From: JBJHBP01 sp050485685
Lineage (GTDB): Bacteria; Pseudomonadota; Gammaproteobacteria; Steroidobacterales; Rariloculaceae
Length of the DNA: 64,000 bases
Direction of reading: 5' to 3'
Assembly (NCBI GenBank): GCA_050485685.1
Contig: JBJHBW010000008.1
Span: 50,909 to 114,908 of the forward strand
The translations under genes were made by a program, and so were the position numbers. Below, piece by piece: positions 25,200-34,014 of this stretch (positions are counted from its first letter, which is position 1; the number at the start of each line of letters is the position of its first letter). A model generated the notes under the pieces. That model was not told the origin of the DNA. It saw only the letters and a list, made by a program, of their open reading frames with translations, and ran no database searches.

Positions 25200-26756
25200 A
25201 TGCAAGCACTGCCACCAGAATCGGACCTGCTTTCGCACTATGTGGACCGCATCCTGCGTGCGCGTGTCTACGAAGTGGCGATCGAGTCACCGCTGGATCC
25301 CGCGCCCCGGCTGTCCCAGCGTCTGGGTAATCGCGTGCTGTTCAAGCGCGAAGACCTGCAGCCGGTGTTTTCGTTCAAGCTGCGTGGCGCACACAACCGT
25401 ATCGTGCAGCTGTCGGCTGAGGCCTGCCGGCACGGGGTGATCTGCAGCTCCGCCGGCAATCATGCACAGGGCGTCGCCCTGGCGGCGCGCCATCGCGGCA
25501 TACGTGCGGTCATCGTGATGCCGCGCAGCACGCCGGCGATCAAGGTGGATGCGGTCGCCGCGCTGGGCGGTGAGATCGTGCTCGAAGGTGACACCTACGA
25601 CGATGCCGCCGAATACGCGCTGGCACTGGCCGCGGAACAGAACCTGACGTTCGTGCATCCGTTCGCGGACCCCGATGTCATCGCGGGCCAGGGCACGATA
25701 GCCGTTGAAATTTCCAGACAGTGGCGCGAGGTGCCCGACGCCGTGTTCGTTCCCGTGGGTGGCGGCGGCCTGATCAGCGGCGTTGGCGCCTACATCAGGA
25801 AGCTGTTTCCACAGGTGCGCATCATAGGTGTGGAACCGGTGGAATCACCGAGCATGTACGAATCCCTGCGTGCCGGAGCGCCCGTCACACTGGCTCAGGT
25901 CGGCATTTTCGCGGACGGCGTCGCTGTGCGGCGGGTGGCGGATGAGACATTCCGCATCGCCCGCCAGGTCGTGGATGAGATCGTGCTGGTGGACACCGAC
26001 GAGATCTGTGCGGCGATCAAGGACATTTTCGAAGACAGCCGGGTCCTGACCGAACCGGCCGGAGCGCTTGCGGTGGCCGGGCTGAAACGCTACCTGCAGG
26101 AAAACCCGGCGTCGGGGCGCTCATTCATCACGCTGAACAGCGGCGCGAACATGAATTTCGATCGCCTGCGCCACGTGTCGGAGCGTGCCGAGATAGGTGA
26201 GCAGCGCGAAGCCCTGCTGGCCGTGGAGATCCCGGAACGGCCGGGCGCATTCCTGCAGTTCTGCAAGGCACTTGGCGCGCGCAGCATCACAGAGTTCAAC
26301 TACCGGTATGCGAAAGCCGACCGGGCAAGGATCTTTGTCGGCGTCACGCTGACCGGCGGTCGTGAAGAAACCAGGCGACTGGTGACGGCGCTCACCCGGG
26401 ACGGATACGGCGTGCAGGACCTGAGTGAGAACGAACTGGCGAAACTGCACGTGCGCCACATGATAGGCGGTCGTCTGGCGGTGCCGGAGGATGAGCTGCT
26501 GTTCCGCTTCGAGTTCCCGGAGCGCCCCGGCTGTCTGGCGGCATTTCTGGCTGCGGTGGGGGAGCGCTGGAACATCAGTCTGTTTCACTACCGCAATCAC
26601 GGATCGGACTATGCGCGCGTTCTCGTCGGGCTGCAGGTGCCGACGGCTGAACGCGATGCGTTCCTTCGCCACTTGGACACGCTTTCCTACAACCATCGGG
26701 ACGAGACCGGGAATCCCGCGTACGCGCTGTTTCTGGGCCGCAACGGCGCCGACTGA
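25200..26756 (+). CDS. ilvA: Threonine ammonia-lyase, biosynthetic
   Basis: The 518-residue PLP enzyme converts threonine to 2-oxobutyrate, the first step to isoleucine. The PLP lysine is K60 in SFKLRGAHN; the phosphate-binding SSAGNHAQG and the VGGGGL loop are also present. Two C-terminal ACT-like regulatory domains (about 335-420 and 425-510, each starting FEFPERPG or VEIPERPG) indicate the isoleucine-inhibited biosynthetic form. Length matches E. coli IlvA (514). Confidence 0.95.
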   Translation: MQALPPESDLLSHYVDRILRARVYEVAIESPLDPAPRLSQRLGNRVLFKREDLQPVFSFKLRGAHNRIVQLSAEACRHGVICSSAGNHAQGVALAARHRGIRAVIVMPRSTPAIKVDAVAALGGEIVLEGDTYDDAAEYALALAAEQNLTFVHPFADPDVIAGQGTIAVEISRQWREVPDAVFVPVGGGGLISGVGAYIRKLFPQVRIIGVEPVESPSMYESLRAGAPVTLAQVGIFADGVAVRRVADETFRIARQVVDEIVLVDTDEICAAIKDIFEDSRVLTEPAGALAVAGLKRYLQENPASGRSFITLNSGANMNFDRLRHVSERAEIGEQREALLAVEIPERPGAFLQFCKALGARSITEFNYRYAKADRARIFVGVTLTGGREETRRLVTALTRDGYGVQDLSENELAKLHVRHMIGGRLAVPEDELLFRFEFPERPGCLAAFLAAVGERWNISLFHYRNHGSDYARVLVGLQVPTAERDAFLRHLDTLSYNHRDETGNPAYALFLGRNGAD

Positions 26757-26759
26757 GCG

Positions 26760-27419
26760 TCAGCGGCGTTCCGCCGCGGCCCGGGCCGTGATGTGCTCGA
26801 TCTTGCCGCTCTGCGTGAGCCGGTAGAAACGCCGCAGTTCGTTGCGCAGGGCGCCTTCCTCGCCGCCCGCCATACGCCGGACCAGCGAACGGCAGTAGAG
26901 TCCGGCAAGCCGATTCGCCGCTTCGTAACGATCGAGTTCGGCGGCCGTCAGTGCATGGTCGAATGATGGCCGTTCGAACAGCCAGTGGTGCAGGTCGGCG
27001 GGTGCACCGGCGCCCTGGCGCGACAGCAGCATGCTGGTGGCAATGAACTTGTCGACTTCCGCCTGCAGCTCCATTTCCAGCAGCGTCACGGAACGCTCCC
27101 AGGTGGCGTTCCATGCGTAGTACGTGAAATGGCTGACGCCCTCAAAGGCTGTCCAGAAATCTTCCAGATTCTCGTCGTCCAGCCGGCGGGTCGGATTGCG
27201 ACGATGCAGACGATCGACCAGCGCCTCCCTCAAGTAAAGCGAGACGCGGGCCTCGCCATCGCTTTCGGAAATCAGCAGTTTCTCATCCACCTCACGGCCG
27301 TTGCGATCGAGCTGCCGGGCCACCGCCGCATCGGTGAGCAGAAAGTCCTGCACGTCATACGTGAGCTCGAGTTCGTACACGTCGTGCAACAGACTCTGCA
27401 GTTCCGCGAGAACCGTCAT
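26760..27419 (-). CDS. Conserved hypothetical protein, 219 aa
   Basis: A soluble, mostly helical protein without signal peptide or known motif. It begins MTVLAELQSLLHDVYELELT. Visible features are a central segment rich in aromatic residues (FTYYAWNATWERSV) and a C-terminal basic helix. It is downstream of and codirectional with the next unknown gene (22 bases apart), and the two seem to be cotranscribed. The stop is three bases from the convergent ilvA stop. No function can be given. Confidence 0.75.
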   Translation of the reverse strand: MTVLAELQSLLHDVYELELTYDVQDFLLTDAAVARQLDRNGREVDEKLLISESDGEARVSLYLREALVDRLHRRNPTRRLDDENLEDFWTAFEGVSHFTYYAWNATWERSVTLLEMELQAEVDKFIATSMLLSRQGAGAPADLHHWLFERPSFDHALTAAELDRYEAANRLAGLYCRSLVRRMAGGEEGALRNELRRFYRLTQSGKIEHITARAAAERR

Positions 27420-27441
27420 CTGCGCTGATCCGCTAAACGGC

Positions 27442-28074
27442 TCAGTGCCGCATTTCCGTGTCGAGGCTGCGATCCGGTTCTATGCCGCAGCGACGCAACA
27501 GCCGTGCGATCCGGGCGCTGCCGGTGCGCAGCCAGAGCTCATACAGCCTGAGCACATCGACGTCGTGATGGTCAGCGTACTCCTCGCGCACGTCAGCGAG
27601 CACGTCAACGAACTCGTGAAACTTGCTCGCCAGCTCGGCAAACACCGAGGCGAATACCCGCCCCCGCACCGTGCCGCGTACATGACCGGACAGCGAACCA
27701 TAGGCGGATCCGCCCATGCGTATGTAGTAGTCGACGTCAACGAGTTTTCGGGCAAGGCCATCGCCGAAGAAACCGGCGACGAACAGCGATATGTCGCCTA
27801 TGCGCTGCAACAGGAAGTTTCTCTGTTCGGCGCTGGCTGCATCCACAGCCTCAGCCAGCATCAACGCAAGCGGCCGGGTACCCCTGTACTCATCGGCAGG
27901 TTCGTACAGCGCCTCGGAACGTGAGAACAGTGTGAGCAGATTGACCACATAGAATGCCGTGTGGTCATCCGCGCTGACACCCTGACGCTTCATCGCCTCG
28001 GATATCGAATCCCTGAAATACTCCTGCAGGCTGGCAACCTGCGTGATTCCTTCATCTTTTCGCCTTGTCCGCAT
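27442..28074 (-). CDS. Conserved hypothetical protein, 210 aa
   Basis: The protein is helical and soluble. It contains a striking conserved-looking core (RIGDISLFVAGFFGDGLARK followed by VDVDYYIRMGGSAYG) that I believe recurs in many Gammaproteobacteria, always unnamed. Start: the ATG with GGAG five bases upstream giving MRTRRKDEG; the longer frame adds 38 unconserved codons. First gene of a two-gene unit with the 219-residue unknown. No function can be given. Confidence 0.75.
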   Translation of the reverse strand: MRTRRKDEGITQVASLQEYFRDSISEAMKRQGVSADDHTAFYVVNLLTLFSRSEALYEPADEYRGTRPLALMLAEAVDAASAEQRNFLLQRIGDISLFVAGFFGDGLARKLVDVDYYIRMGGSAYGSLSGHVRGTVRGRVFASVFAELASKFHEFVDVLADVREEYADHHDVDVLRLYELWLRTGSARIARLLRRCGIEPDRSLDTEMRH

Positions 28075-28307
28075 CCCGCACTCCAATCGCAAAATGCACC
28101 GCAGCTGTATATTCGACCCTGTTTCCTGAATCGTGTTCCCGATGAAGTATAGGAACGATCCCGCGCAGTTGCGGGTGACAGGATTCACGTTTCATGGACA
28201 GCAGGTAGAGTTTCCCGTGACATCTCACGACGGCTTGTTGCCATCATTGCTCTACAATGCCTGAGGACATTTCGTAACTTCCGACACACTCAGGCAGGAA
28301 TCCCGTC

Positions 28308-30677
28308 TTGACCCTGGACATTGCACTGGTGCTCGCGATTCTCATAATCGCGGTCGTGCTGTTCATCAGCGAGCGCATACGCATGGACGTCGTGGCGTTG
28401 ATGGTGCTGGGCAGCCTGGTGCTGACCGGGCTGGTGACGCCACCTGAAGCGGTCGCCGGCTTTTCCAACGGCGCGGTCATTGCCGTCTGGGCCATGTTCA
28501 TTCTCAGTGACGGTCTGACTCGCGCCGGAATCGCCAACATCATCGGTCGCACTGTCCTGCGCCTGGCCGGCCGTGCGGAACTGCGCATGATCATAGTGGT
28601 CATGATTACCGCCGGCGGACTTTCCTTCTTCATGAACAACATCGGCGTGGCCGCGTTGATGTTGCCTGTGGTCGTTGACATTGCCCGACGCACGCGCATC
28701 CCTCCATCCCGACTGCTGATGCCATTGAGCTACGCGACCCTGCTGGGCGGCCTGACGACGCTGGTGGGCACGCCACCCAATCTGCTGATCAGCGATCAGC
28801 TCGCACTCGGCGGGTTCGACCCGTTCCGCATGTTCGACTTCACGCCGGTGGGCGGCATGGTGCTGCTGGTCGGCACGATATTCGTTGCACTGGCGGGGCG
28901 CCACCTTCTGCCACGACGCAAACCCGATGCGCCCACACAGCGACGCAGTCAGCGGCAACTGCGCATGCAGTACGGTCTGCAATCTCGCAACTTTCATATG
29001 CAGGTCCCGCATGATTCGATCCTGGTCGGCAAGAGCCTCGCTCAGAGCCGTATAGGATCGGCGGCCGGACTGATCGTGCTCGCCCTGGAGCGCCGCGGCC
29101 GCACGGAACTGATGCCGTCACGACAGACCGTACTTGAAGGTGGCGACAAACTGCTGGTGCAGGGAAGGCTGGATCGCTTTCATGAATTTCAGCGCTGGAG
29201 CGAGCTGGTGATCGAACGCGAGGCTCCGGTGCTGCAGGGTCTGATGGCCGGACAGGTCAAGCTGCTGGAAGTCACGATCGCCGAGGACTCGGCGCTGGTG
29301 TCGGGACTGCTGCATCACTCTCAGTTTCGTAACCGCTACAACGCCAACGTACTCTCGTTGCGACGCGGCGATCTGGTGCGGCGGGTCAACCTGGCCAACA
29401 TTCCATTGAAGGCCGGTGACGTGCTGCTGCTGCAGACCAACCCGGAGACGGCCGAGGAACTGGCCCGCTCGTCGGATTTCACCGGCGTACGGGAAGTCAC
29501 CGAGCAGGAGTTGAAGGAGGTCTATCGGCTGCAGGAACGCATATTCGTCGTTCGCGTGCCACGTGAGTCGGACCTCGCCGGTGACGCACTGTCACGCAGC
29601 CGCTTCGGCGACGCGTTCGACTTCAGGCTGCTGGCGTTGTTTCGCGAGGGCGAACTGACCATCATGCCGCCACCGGAACAACCGTTGCAGGGAGGCGACC
29701 TGCTGCTGATCCAGGGACGGGAAGAGGACCTGGACGTACTGCGCGGCTTGCAGGAGCTGGAGATAGAGCGTGACACCCAGCCCAACCTGAATGTACTGGA
29801 ATCGGACCGGCTGGCGGTACTGGAAACCACACTGGACCCGCGCTCGAAACTTGTCGGTCAACCGCTGTCCGAGCTCAATTTCCGCGAAAAGTACGGACTG
29901 GAACTGATAGCGGTGTGGCGAAAAGGCGAGGCAATCAGGACAAATCTCGACCAGCTGGTTCTGCAACTCGGCGACGCGTTACTGCTGCTTGGCACGCGAG
30001 AAAGGTTGCAACTGCTTGAACGGGATCCGGACTTCCTGCTCCTAACACCGATCTCCCAGCGAACGGTCGACAGCTCCAAGGCACCCGTTGCCGCCGCAAT
30101 CATGGCGGGCGTGGTGCTGGCTGCGCTGAGCGGCTGGCTGCCCATCTACATCGCGGCGGTCATTGGTGCCACGGCGATGGTGTTGTCGCGTTGCCTGACC
30201 ATGGAGCAGGCGTATCGTGCCATCGAATGGCGTGCCATCTTCCTGATCGCCGGCATGCTGCCGCTGGGCACGGCGCTGGAGCAGTCCGGCGCTGCACGCT
30301 ACCTGGCCGAACACGTCGTCAACCTGCTGTCACCTTTCGGGGTGTGGTGGGTGATCGGTGGCCTTTACTGCATCACTGCCATCGCCACGGTGGTCATTCC
30401 GCCGGCAGCGCTGGTCGTGCTGATGTCACCCATCGTGCTGACCGCCAGCGCAGCGCTGGGCTTTGAGCCGCAGACCGCGATGATGGCCGTTGCCGTAGCG
30501 GCAGCAGGCAGCTTCATGAGCCCGATATCGCATCCTGCCAACACGCTGGTCATGGGTCCGGGCGGATACCGCTTCACCGACTATCTCAAGCTCGGTGTAC
30601 CGCTGACGCTGGTCGTCTTCTTTACCGTCATGGTCGTGCTTCCCTGGGTCTGGCCGCTGGTACCGGCGGGTGGTTGA
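28308..30677 (+). CDS. SLC13/DASS-type permease with four TrkA-C repeats
   Basis: The 789-residue membrane protein has N-terminal helices (about 1-200), a cytoplasmic insert, and C-terminal helices (about 590-785). Conserved SLC13 elements include the NNIGVAALMLP and TLVGTPPNLL segments and, in the second half, SFMSPISHPANTLVMGPGGY. The insert holds four successive TrkA-C (RCK-C) units (about 220-300, 310-390, 405-480 and 490-570), each ending in a GD-LLLQG type strand; two is usual in this family. Start is TTG with AGGAA seven bases before. It probably cotransports an anion (sulfate, dicarboxylate or similar) with sodium; substrate unknown. Confidence 0.88.
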   Translation: MTLDIALVLAILIIAVVLFISERIRMDVVALMVLGSLVLTGLVTPPEAVAGFSNGAVIAVWAMFILSDGLTRAGIANIIGRTVLRLAGRAELRMIIVVMITAGGLSFFMNNIGVAALMLPVVVDIARRTRIPPSRLLMPLSYATLLGGLTTLVGTPPNLLISDQLALGGFDPFRMFDFTPVGGMVLLVGTIFVALAGRHLLPRRKPDAPTQRRSQRQLRMQYGLQSRNFHMQVPHDSILVGKSLAQSRIGSAAGLIVLALERRGRTELMPSRQTVLEGGDKLLVQGRLDRFHEFQRWSELVIEREAPVLQGLMAGQVKLLEVTIAEDSALVSGLLHHSQFRNRYNANVLSLRRGDLVRRVNLANIPLKAGDVLLLQTNPETAEELARSSDFTGVREVTEQELKEVYRLQERIFVVRVPRESDLAGDALSRSRFGDAFDFRLLALFREGELTIMPPPEQPLQGGDLLLIQGREEDLDVLRGLQELEIERDTQPNLNVLESDRLAVLETTLDPRSKLVGQPLSELNFREKYGLELIAVWRKGEAIRTNLDQLVLQLGDALLLLGTRERLQLLERDPDFLLLTPISQRTVDSSKAPVAAAIMAGVVLAALSGWLPIYIAAVIGATAMVLSRCLTMEQAYRAIEWRAIFLIAGMLPLGTALEQSGAARYLAEHVVNLLSPFGVWWVIGGLYCITAIATVVIPPAALVVLMSPIVLTASAALGFEPQTAMMAVAVAAAGSFMSPISHPANTLVMGPGGYRFTDYLKLGVPLTLVVFFTVMVVLPWVWPLVPAGG

Positions 30678-31117
30678 GCCAGGGTCGCCGATAATCCGGC
30701 CTGCAGCGACGACAGCATGCGCTCACAGTGCGCCCGAATGCGGCCGTCCCAGTGACGGCGACGCAATGGCGCGGCGCCGCGCAGCACGTAACGGGCCTCC
30801 AGACGCGTCAGTGCTCCGTCATCCACCGGCTCAAGGCGCCAGCGCAGCATCAACGTGACCCGGCACGGGGGGTCGTGAAGCGTTTCCTCCAGAGTGATCG
30901 CAACCGGCCGCAGGCATTCGACAACACGGCCGCGCCGCAGCACCGTCCCGCGCTGTGCTTCGTAACACTCGCCGGGGTCCGGCGGCAGTCCTGACTGCAC
31001 CCGCAGGCTATGCGCCACGGCCCCTGCCCAGCGCCCGCGTGCCAGCACCGCCACCAGAGCACCGAACACGATCGTGATTGGGGCCGGAAATCTCATCTCG
31101 TGTTTCTGCCGCCGCAT
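30581..31117 (-). CDS. Putative SRPBCC-like (START superfamily) protein
   Basis: A 178-residue product with an N-terminal hydrophobic stretch (PAPITIVFGALVAVLA) and a middle part (RGTVLRRGRVVECLRPVAIT ... LMLRWRLEP ... LEARYVL) that reads like the beta-sheet core of polyketide cyclase/SRPBCC proteins. Start chosen at the ATG with GAGGA upstream. Its 3' end overlaps the convergent permease gene by 97 bases, so the last 30 residues are antisense to that gene; a truncated real protein or a spurious tail is possible. Assignment is tentative. Confidence 0.5.
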   Translation of the reverse strand: MRRQKHEMRFPAPITIVFGALVAVLARGRWAGAVAHSLRVQSGLPPDPGECYEAQRGTVLRRGRVVECLRPVAITLEETLHDPPCRVTLMLRWRLEPVDDGALTRLEARYVLRGAAPLRRRHWDGRIRAHCERMLSSLQAGLSATLAQPPAGTSGQTQGSTTMTVKKTTSVSGTPSLR

Positions 31118-31246
31118 GCTGCTGTCCTCCATGACAACGCAACAATCGGCTTGCAACGTACCTGCTGTTCGCGACTGCGCACGAGCGCCGTTTCGTCCGC
31201 AAACGGTCAGAAATGCATTGCAACGGCGCCAACGCCGGAGGCGTGA

Positions 31247-32221
31247 TCAGGGCAGCAGCAGGGTCGATCCGGTTGTCCTGCGCTTCTCAAGGTCCCGGTG
31301 CGCGGCGGACGCATGCACCAGCGCATAGCGCTGATGCACCTGGATGCGCACGGCCCCGTTCTTCACCACATCGAACAATGCGGCGGACCCGGTCTCCAGC
31401 TCGGAGCGCACGGCGATGAAGTCGAACAGCATGGGCCGGGTCAGGTACAGCGACCCCCGCCTCGCCAGCTCCATTGGCGACACGGGATCCACGGGACCTG
31501 ACGTGTTGCCGAAGCTCACCAGACATCCGTGCGGACGCAGACAGTCCAGCGATGTCGTGAACGTATCGCGACCGACAGAGTCGTAGACCACCGGTACGCC
31601 TTCGCCGCCGGTCAACTCACGAACACGCTTCGGCACATTCTCACTGGAGAGCAGCACATGCTCACAGCCGTTTATCTGTGCGAGCTGCCGCTTGCGTTCA
31701 TCGCCGACCACGCCGATAACCCGTGCGCCCAGATGCTTTGCCCACTGGCAGGCTATAAGGCCCACACCCCCCGCCGCCGCGTGGAACAGCACGAAGTCAC
31801 CGGGCGCAACGCGGTAGCTGCGAAACAGCAGATACCAGGCGGTCAGTCCTTTCAGCATCATCGCCGCAGCGTCCAGCTCGCTGATCTCGTCCGGCAGTTT
31901 CACCAGCCATCGCGCATCGATCAGCCGTTCCTCAGCGTACGCATCCAGCGGCGGGGGCGCGGCGTAAGCGACGCGATCGCCGGGGACCAGCCCCGTCACA
32001 TCGCTGCCGACCTCTTCGACGACACCTGCCGCCTCGCAACCCAGACCGCTGGGCAGTTCCAACGTGTACAGACCGGATCGATAGTAGGTATCGATCATGT
32101 TCAGTCCGATCGCGGAATGGCGCACTCGCACCTGTGCAGGCTGCGGTGGCCCGGGCTCGACCTGCGTCCATTCGAGTACGTCCGGGCCGCCGAATGCGGC
32201 AAATCTGAATCCGTGGGCCAT
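31247..32221 (-). CDS. qor: NADPH:quinone oxidoreductase (zinc-free MDR family)
   Basis: The 324-residue medium-chain reductase begins MAHGFRFAAFGGPDVLEW. It has the GroES-like domain, the quinone-reductase signature around GLGCEAAGVVEEVGSDV, and the NADPH-binding AAAGGVGLIACQWAKHLGARVIG motif (in two parts). No zinc-binding cysteine cluster is seen, which fits QOR rather than alcohol dehydrogenase. Length matches E. coli Qor (327). The 129 upstream codons of the open frame are not part of the family. It is divergent from the SLC13 permease. Confidence 0.93.
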   Translation of the reverse strand: MAHGFRFAAFGGPDVLEWTQVEPGPPQPAQVRVRHSAIGLNMIDTYYRSGLYTLELPSGLGCEAAGVVEEVGSDVTGLVPGDRVAYAAPPPLDAYAEERLIDARWLVKLPDEISELDAAAMMLKGLTAWYLLFRSYRVAPGDFVLFHAAAGGVGLIACQWAKHLGARVIGVVGDERKRQLAQINGCEHVLLSSENVPKRVRELTGGEGVPVVYDSVGRDTFTTSLDCLRPHGCLVSFGNTSGPVDPVSPMELARRGSLYLTRPMLFDFIAVRSELETGSAALFDVVKNGAVRIQVHQRYALVHASAAHRDLEKRRTTGSTLLLP

Positions 32222-32372
32222 GATCAACGCCTTTCCCTGTACGCTGAGGTTAGAATGCTGCTTCGGCGCCACAACATACAACAGTTCAACGGGCCAGCCG
32301 AATCCGGGGGGATACATCCGGCCGCAATATGCCCGAATACGGGACATGGCTCGTCTGTTCAGGAGAACGAGA

Positions 32373-33839
32373 ATGACTGAAAGTTCCTTGGGGGGGGCCG
32401 CTGACGCGGCAGGAAACTCGACATACAGGCCCAAGCCAATGGCGATCGTCGCAGCACTGGTTGCGGCCGCGGTAATCATCATGCTGCCGACACCGGAAGG
32501 GCTGACACCGCTCGGCCAGCGCACGGCCGCACTGTTCGTCGCCGCTCTGATCCTGTGGTCCACGGAAGCGCTGCCGATCGCCGTCACCTCGCTGCTCGCG
32601 ATCGTCATTCAGCCCTTGCTGGCCATCAGCGAGCTTGGGCCGGCGATGAGCGCATCGATGAGTCCGGTGTTCTTTTTCGTTCTGGTGATGTTCATCATCG
32701 CGCTGGCCTGGACCAAGACCGGACTGGCGCGGCGCTTTGCGCTGTGGATGCTGTCGAAGGCAGGCAACAGTTCGACACGCGCGGTCTATGTGTTCGTGTT
32801 CGGCACCGGACTCCTGTCCATGATCGTGTCCGACGTACCGGCAGCGGCGATCTTTCTCGCGATAGCCCTGGGTATTTTCGCCAAACTGGGCCTGGAACCC
32901 GGCAAGGGTTCGCGTTTCGGCAAGGCAGTCATGCTGGGCATACCGATCGCGGCACTGATAGGCGGCGTCGGCACACCGGCCGGCAGCTCCATCAACCTGC
33001 TGGGCCTTGAAATCATCGTGCAGCAGGGCGGTGAGCGCATCGCGTTCGTGGAGTGGATGGCGATTGGCGTACCCATGGTGCTGATACTGCTGCCGGTCGC
33101 CGCCTGGGTGCTGCTGAAGTTCTATCCGCCGGAGTTCGAAACCATAGGCGCGATGCAGGACATCGAAGACGACCGCAAGGCCCTGGGTCCGATTTCCTCG
33201 TCCGAGTGGAAGCTGATGATCCTGATGGGCACGATGCTCACGCTGTGGATACTTTCCAGCTGGCCGGAACTGTTCCCGACTCCGCTGCGTCCGCTGTCCA
33301 ACATCTTCCTCGTTGCCGTGCTTGGTGGTTGCGTGATGTTCATGCCGGGCATGAACTTCTTCACCTGGAAAGAGGCGCAGCGCGCGACCGGCTGGGAAGT
33401 GCTGCTGCTGCTGTTTGCCGTCACGTCCATGGGCGCGGTGTCATCTTCCAGCGGCCTCGCTCAGTGGCTGGTGGATGTCACGCTGGGCGATGTGGCTGGC
33501 TGGCACATGATCTGGATACTGTTCGTGATCAGCGTCTTTACCGTCGTGATTCACCTGATGCTGCCGATCGCACCGGTGATCAATGCCGTGATGATTCCGC
33601 CGATCATGATTCTCGGTACGGCAGCCGGTTTCGATCCGGTACTGTTCGCCCTGCCGGTGATCTTTACCGCTTCGTGCGCATTCCTGCTGCCACTGGACGC
33701 GGTACCACTGGTCACGTTCGGCAAGGGCTATTACAAGATGTTCGACATGCTGGCGCCGGGGACCGTCATCAGTATCGTCTGGGTGATTCTGATGACGGGC
33801 CTGATGCTGCTCGTGGGCCCGATCATCGGGCTGCTCTAG
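32373..33839 (+). CDS. SLC13-family anion:sodium symporter
   Basis: The 488-residue integral membrane protein of the DASS family has about 12 helices. Its paired half-repeats carry the SNT/SPT-type tips (GVGTPAGSSINLLGLE and MLPIAPVINAVMIPP). It differs from the other SLC13 gene 4 kb away in having no TrkA-C domains. RBS AGGAGA lies seven bases upstream of the ATG. Likely substrates are di- or tricarboxylates or sulfate; the sequence alone does not decide. A strong GC hairpin follows the stop. Confidence 0.88.
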   Translation: MTESSLGGAADAAGNSTYRPKPMAIVAALVAAAVIIMLPTPEGLTPLGQRTAALFVAALILWSTEALPIAVTSLLAIVIQPLLAISELGPAMSASMSPVFFFVLVMFIIALAWTKTGLARRFALWMLSKAGNSSTRAVYVFVFGTGLLSMIVSDVPAAAIFLAIALGIFAKLGLEPGKGSRFGKAVMLGIPIAALIGGVGTPAGSSINLLGLEIIVQQGGERIAFVEWMAIGVPMVLILLPVAAWVLLKFYPPEFETIGAMQDIEDDRKALGPISSSEWKLMILMGTMLTLWILSSWPELFPTPLRPLSNIFLVAVLGGCVMFMPGMNFFTWKEAQRATGWEVLLLLFAVTSMGAVSSSSGLAQWLVDVTLGDVAGWHMIWILFVISVFTVVIHLMLPIAPVINAVMIPPIMILGTAAGFDPVLFALPVIFTASCAFLLPLDAVPLVTFGKGYYKMFDMLAPGTVISIVWVILMTGLMLLVGPIIGLL

Positions 33840-33860
33840 CGAGGTCGGACGCGAATGTGT

Positions 33861-33888
33861 CGCCCCCGGGCAGGCCAGTCCGGGGGCG
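33861..33888 (+). terminator. GC-rich hairpin after the SLC13 gene
   Basis: CGCCCCCGG and CCGGGGGCG pair over 9 bp with a ten-base loop, 21 bases after the stop codon. No U tract follows; it may act with Rho or protect the transcript end. Confidence 0.45.
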
Positions 33889-34014
33889 GCCGGGGCTGTG
33901 CCAGGTGGAACTTTTGGTGGCTGGCGGGGTCCGGAATGTCTACAGGAGCAGATCGGCGCTGCGCGATCCCGACCGGACTTGTGAAGAACAGAACAAACAC
34001 CTGAGGAGAACTCC

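Noticed and set aside
33861..33888. GC hairpin considered as an intrinsic terminator with high confidence
   Set aside because: The stem is strong but no run of T follows, so I kept it only as a low-confidence terminator.
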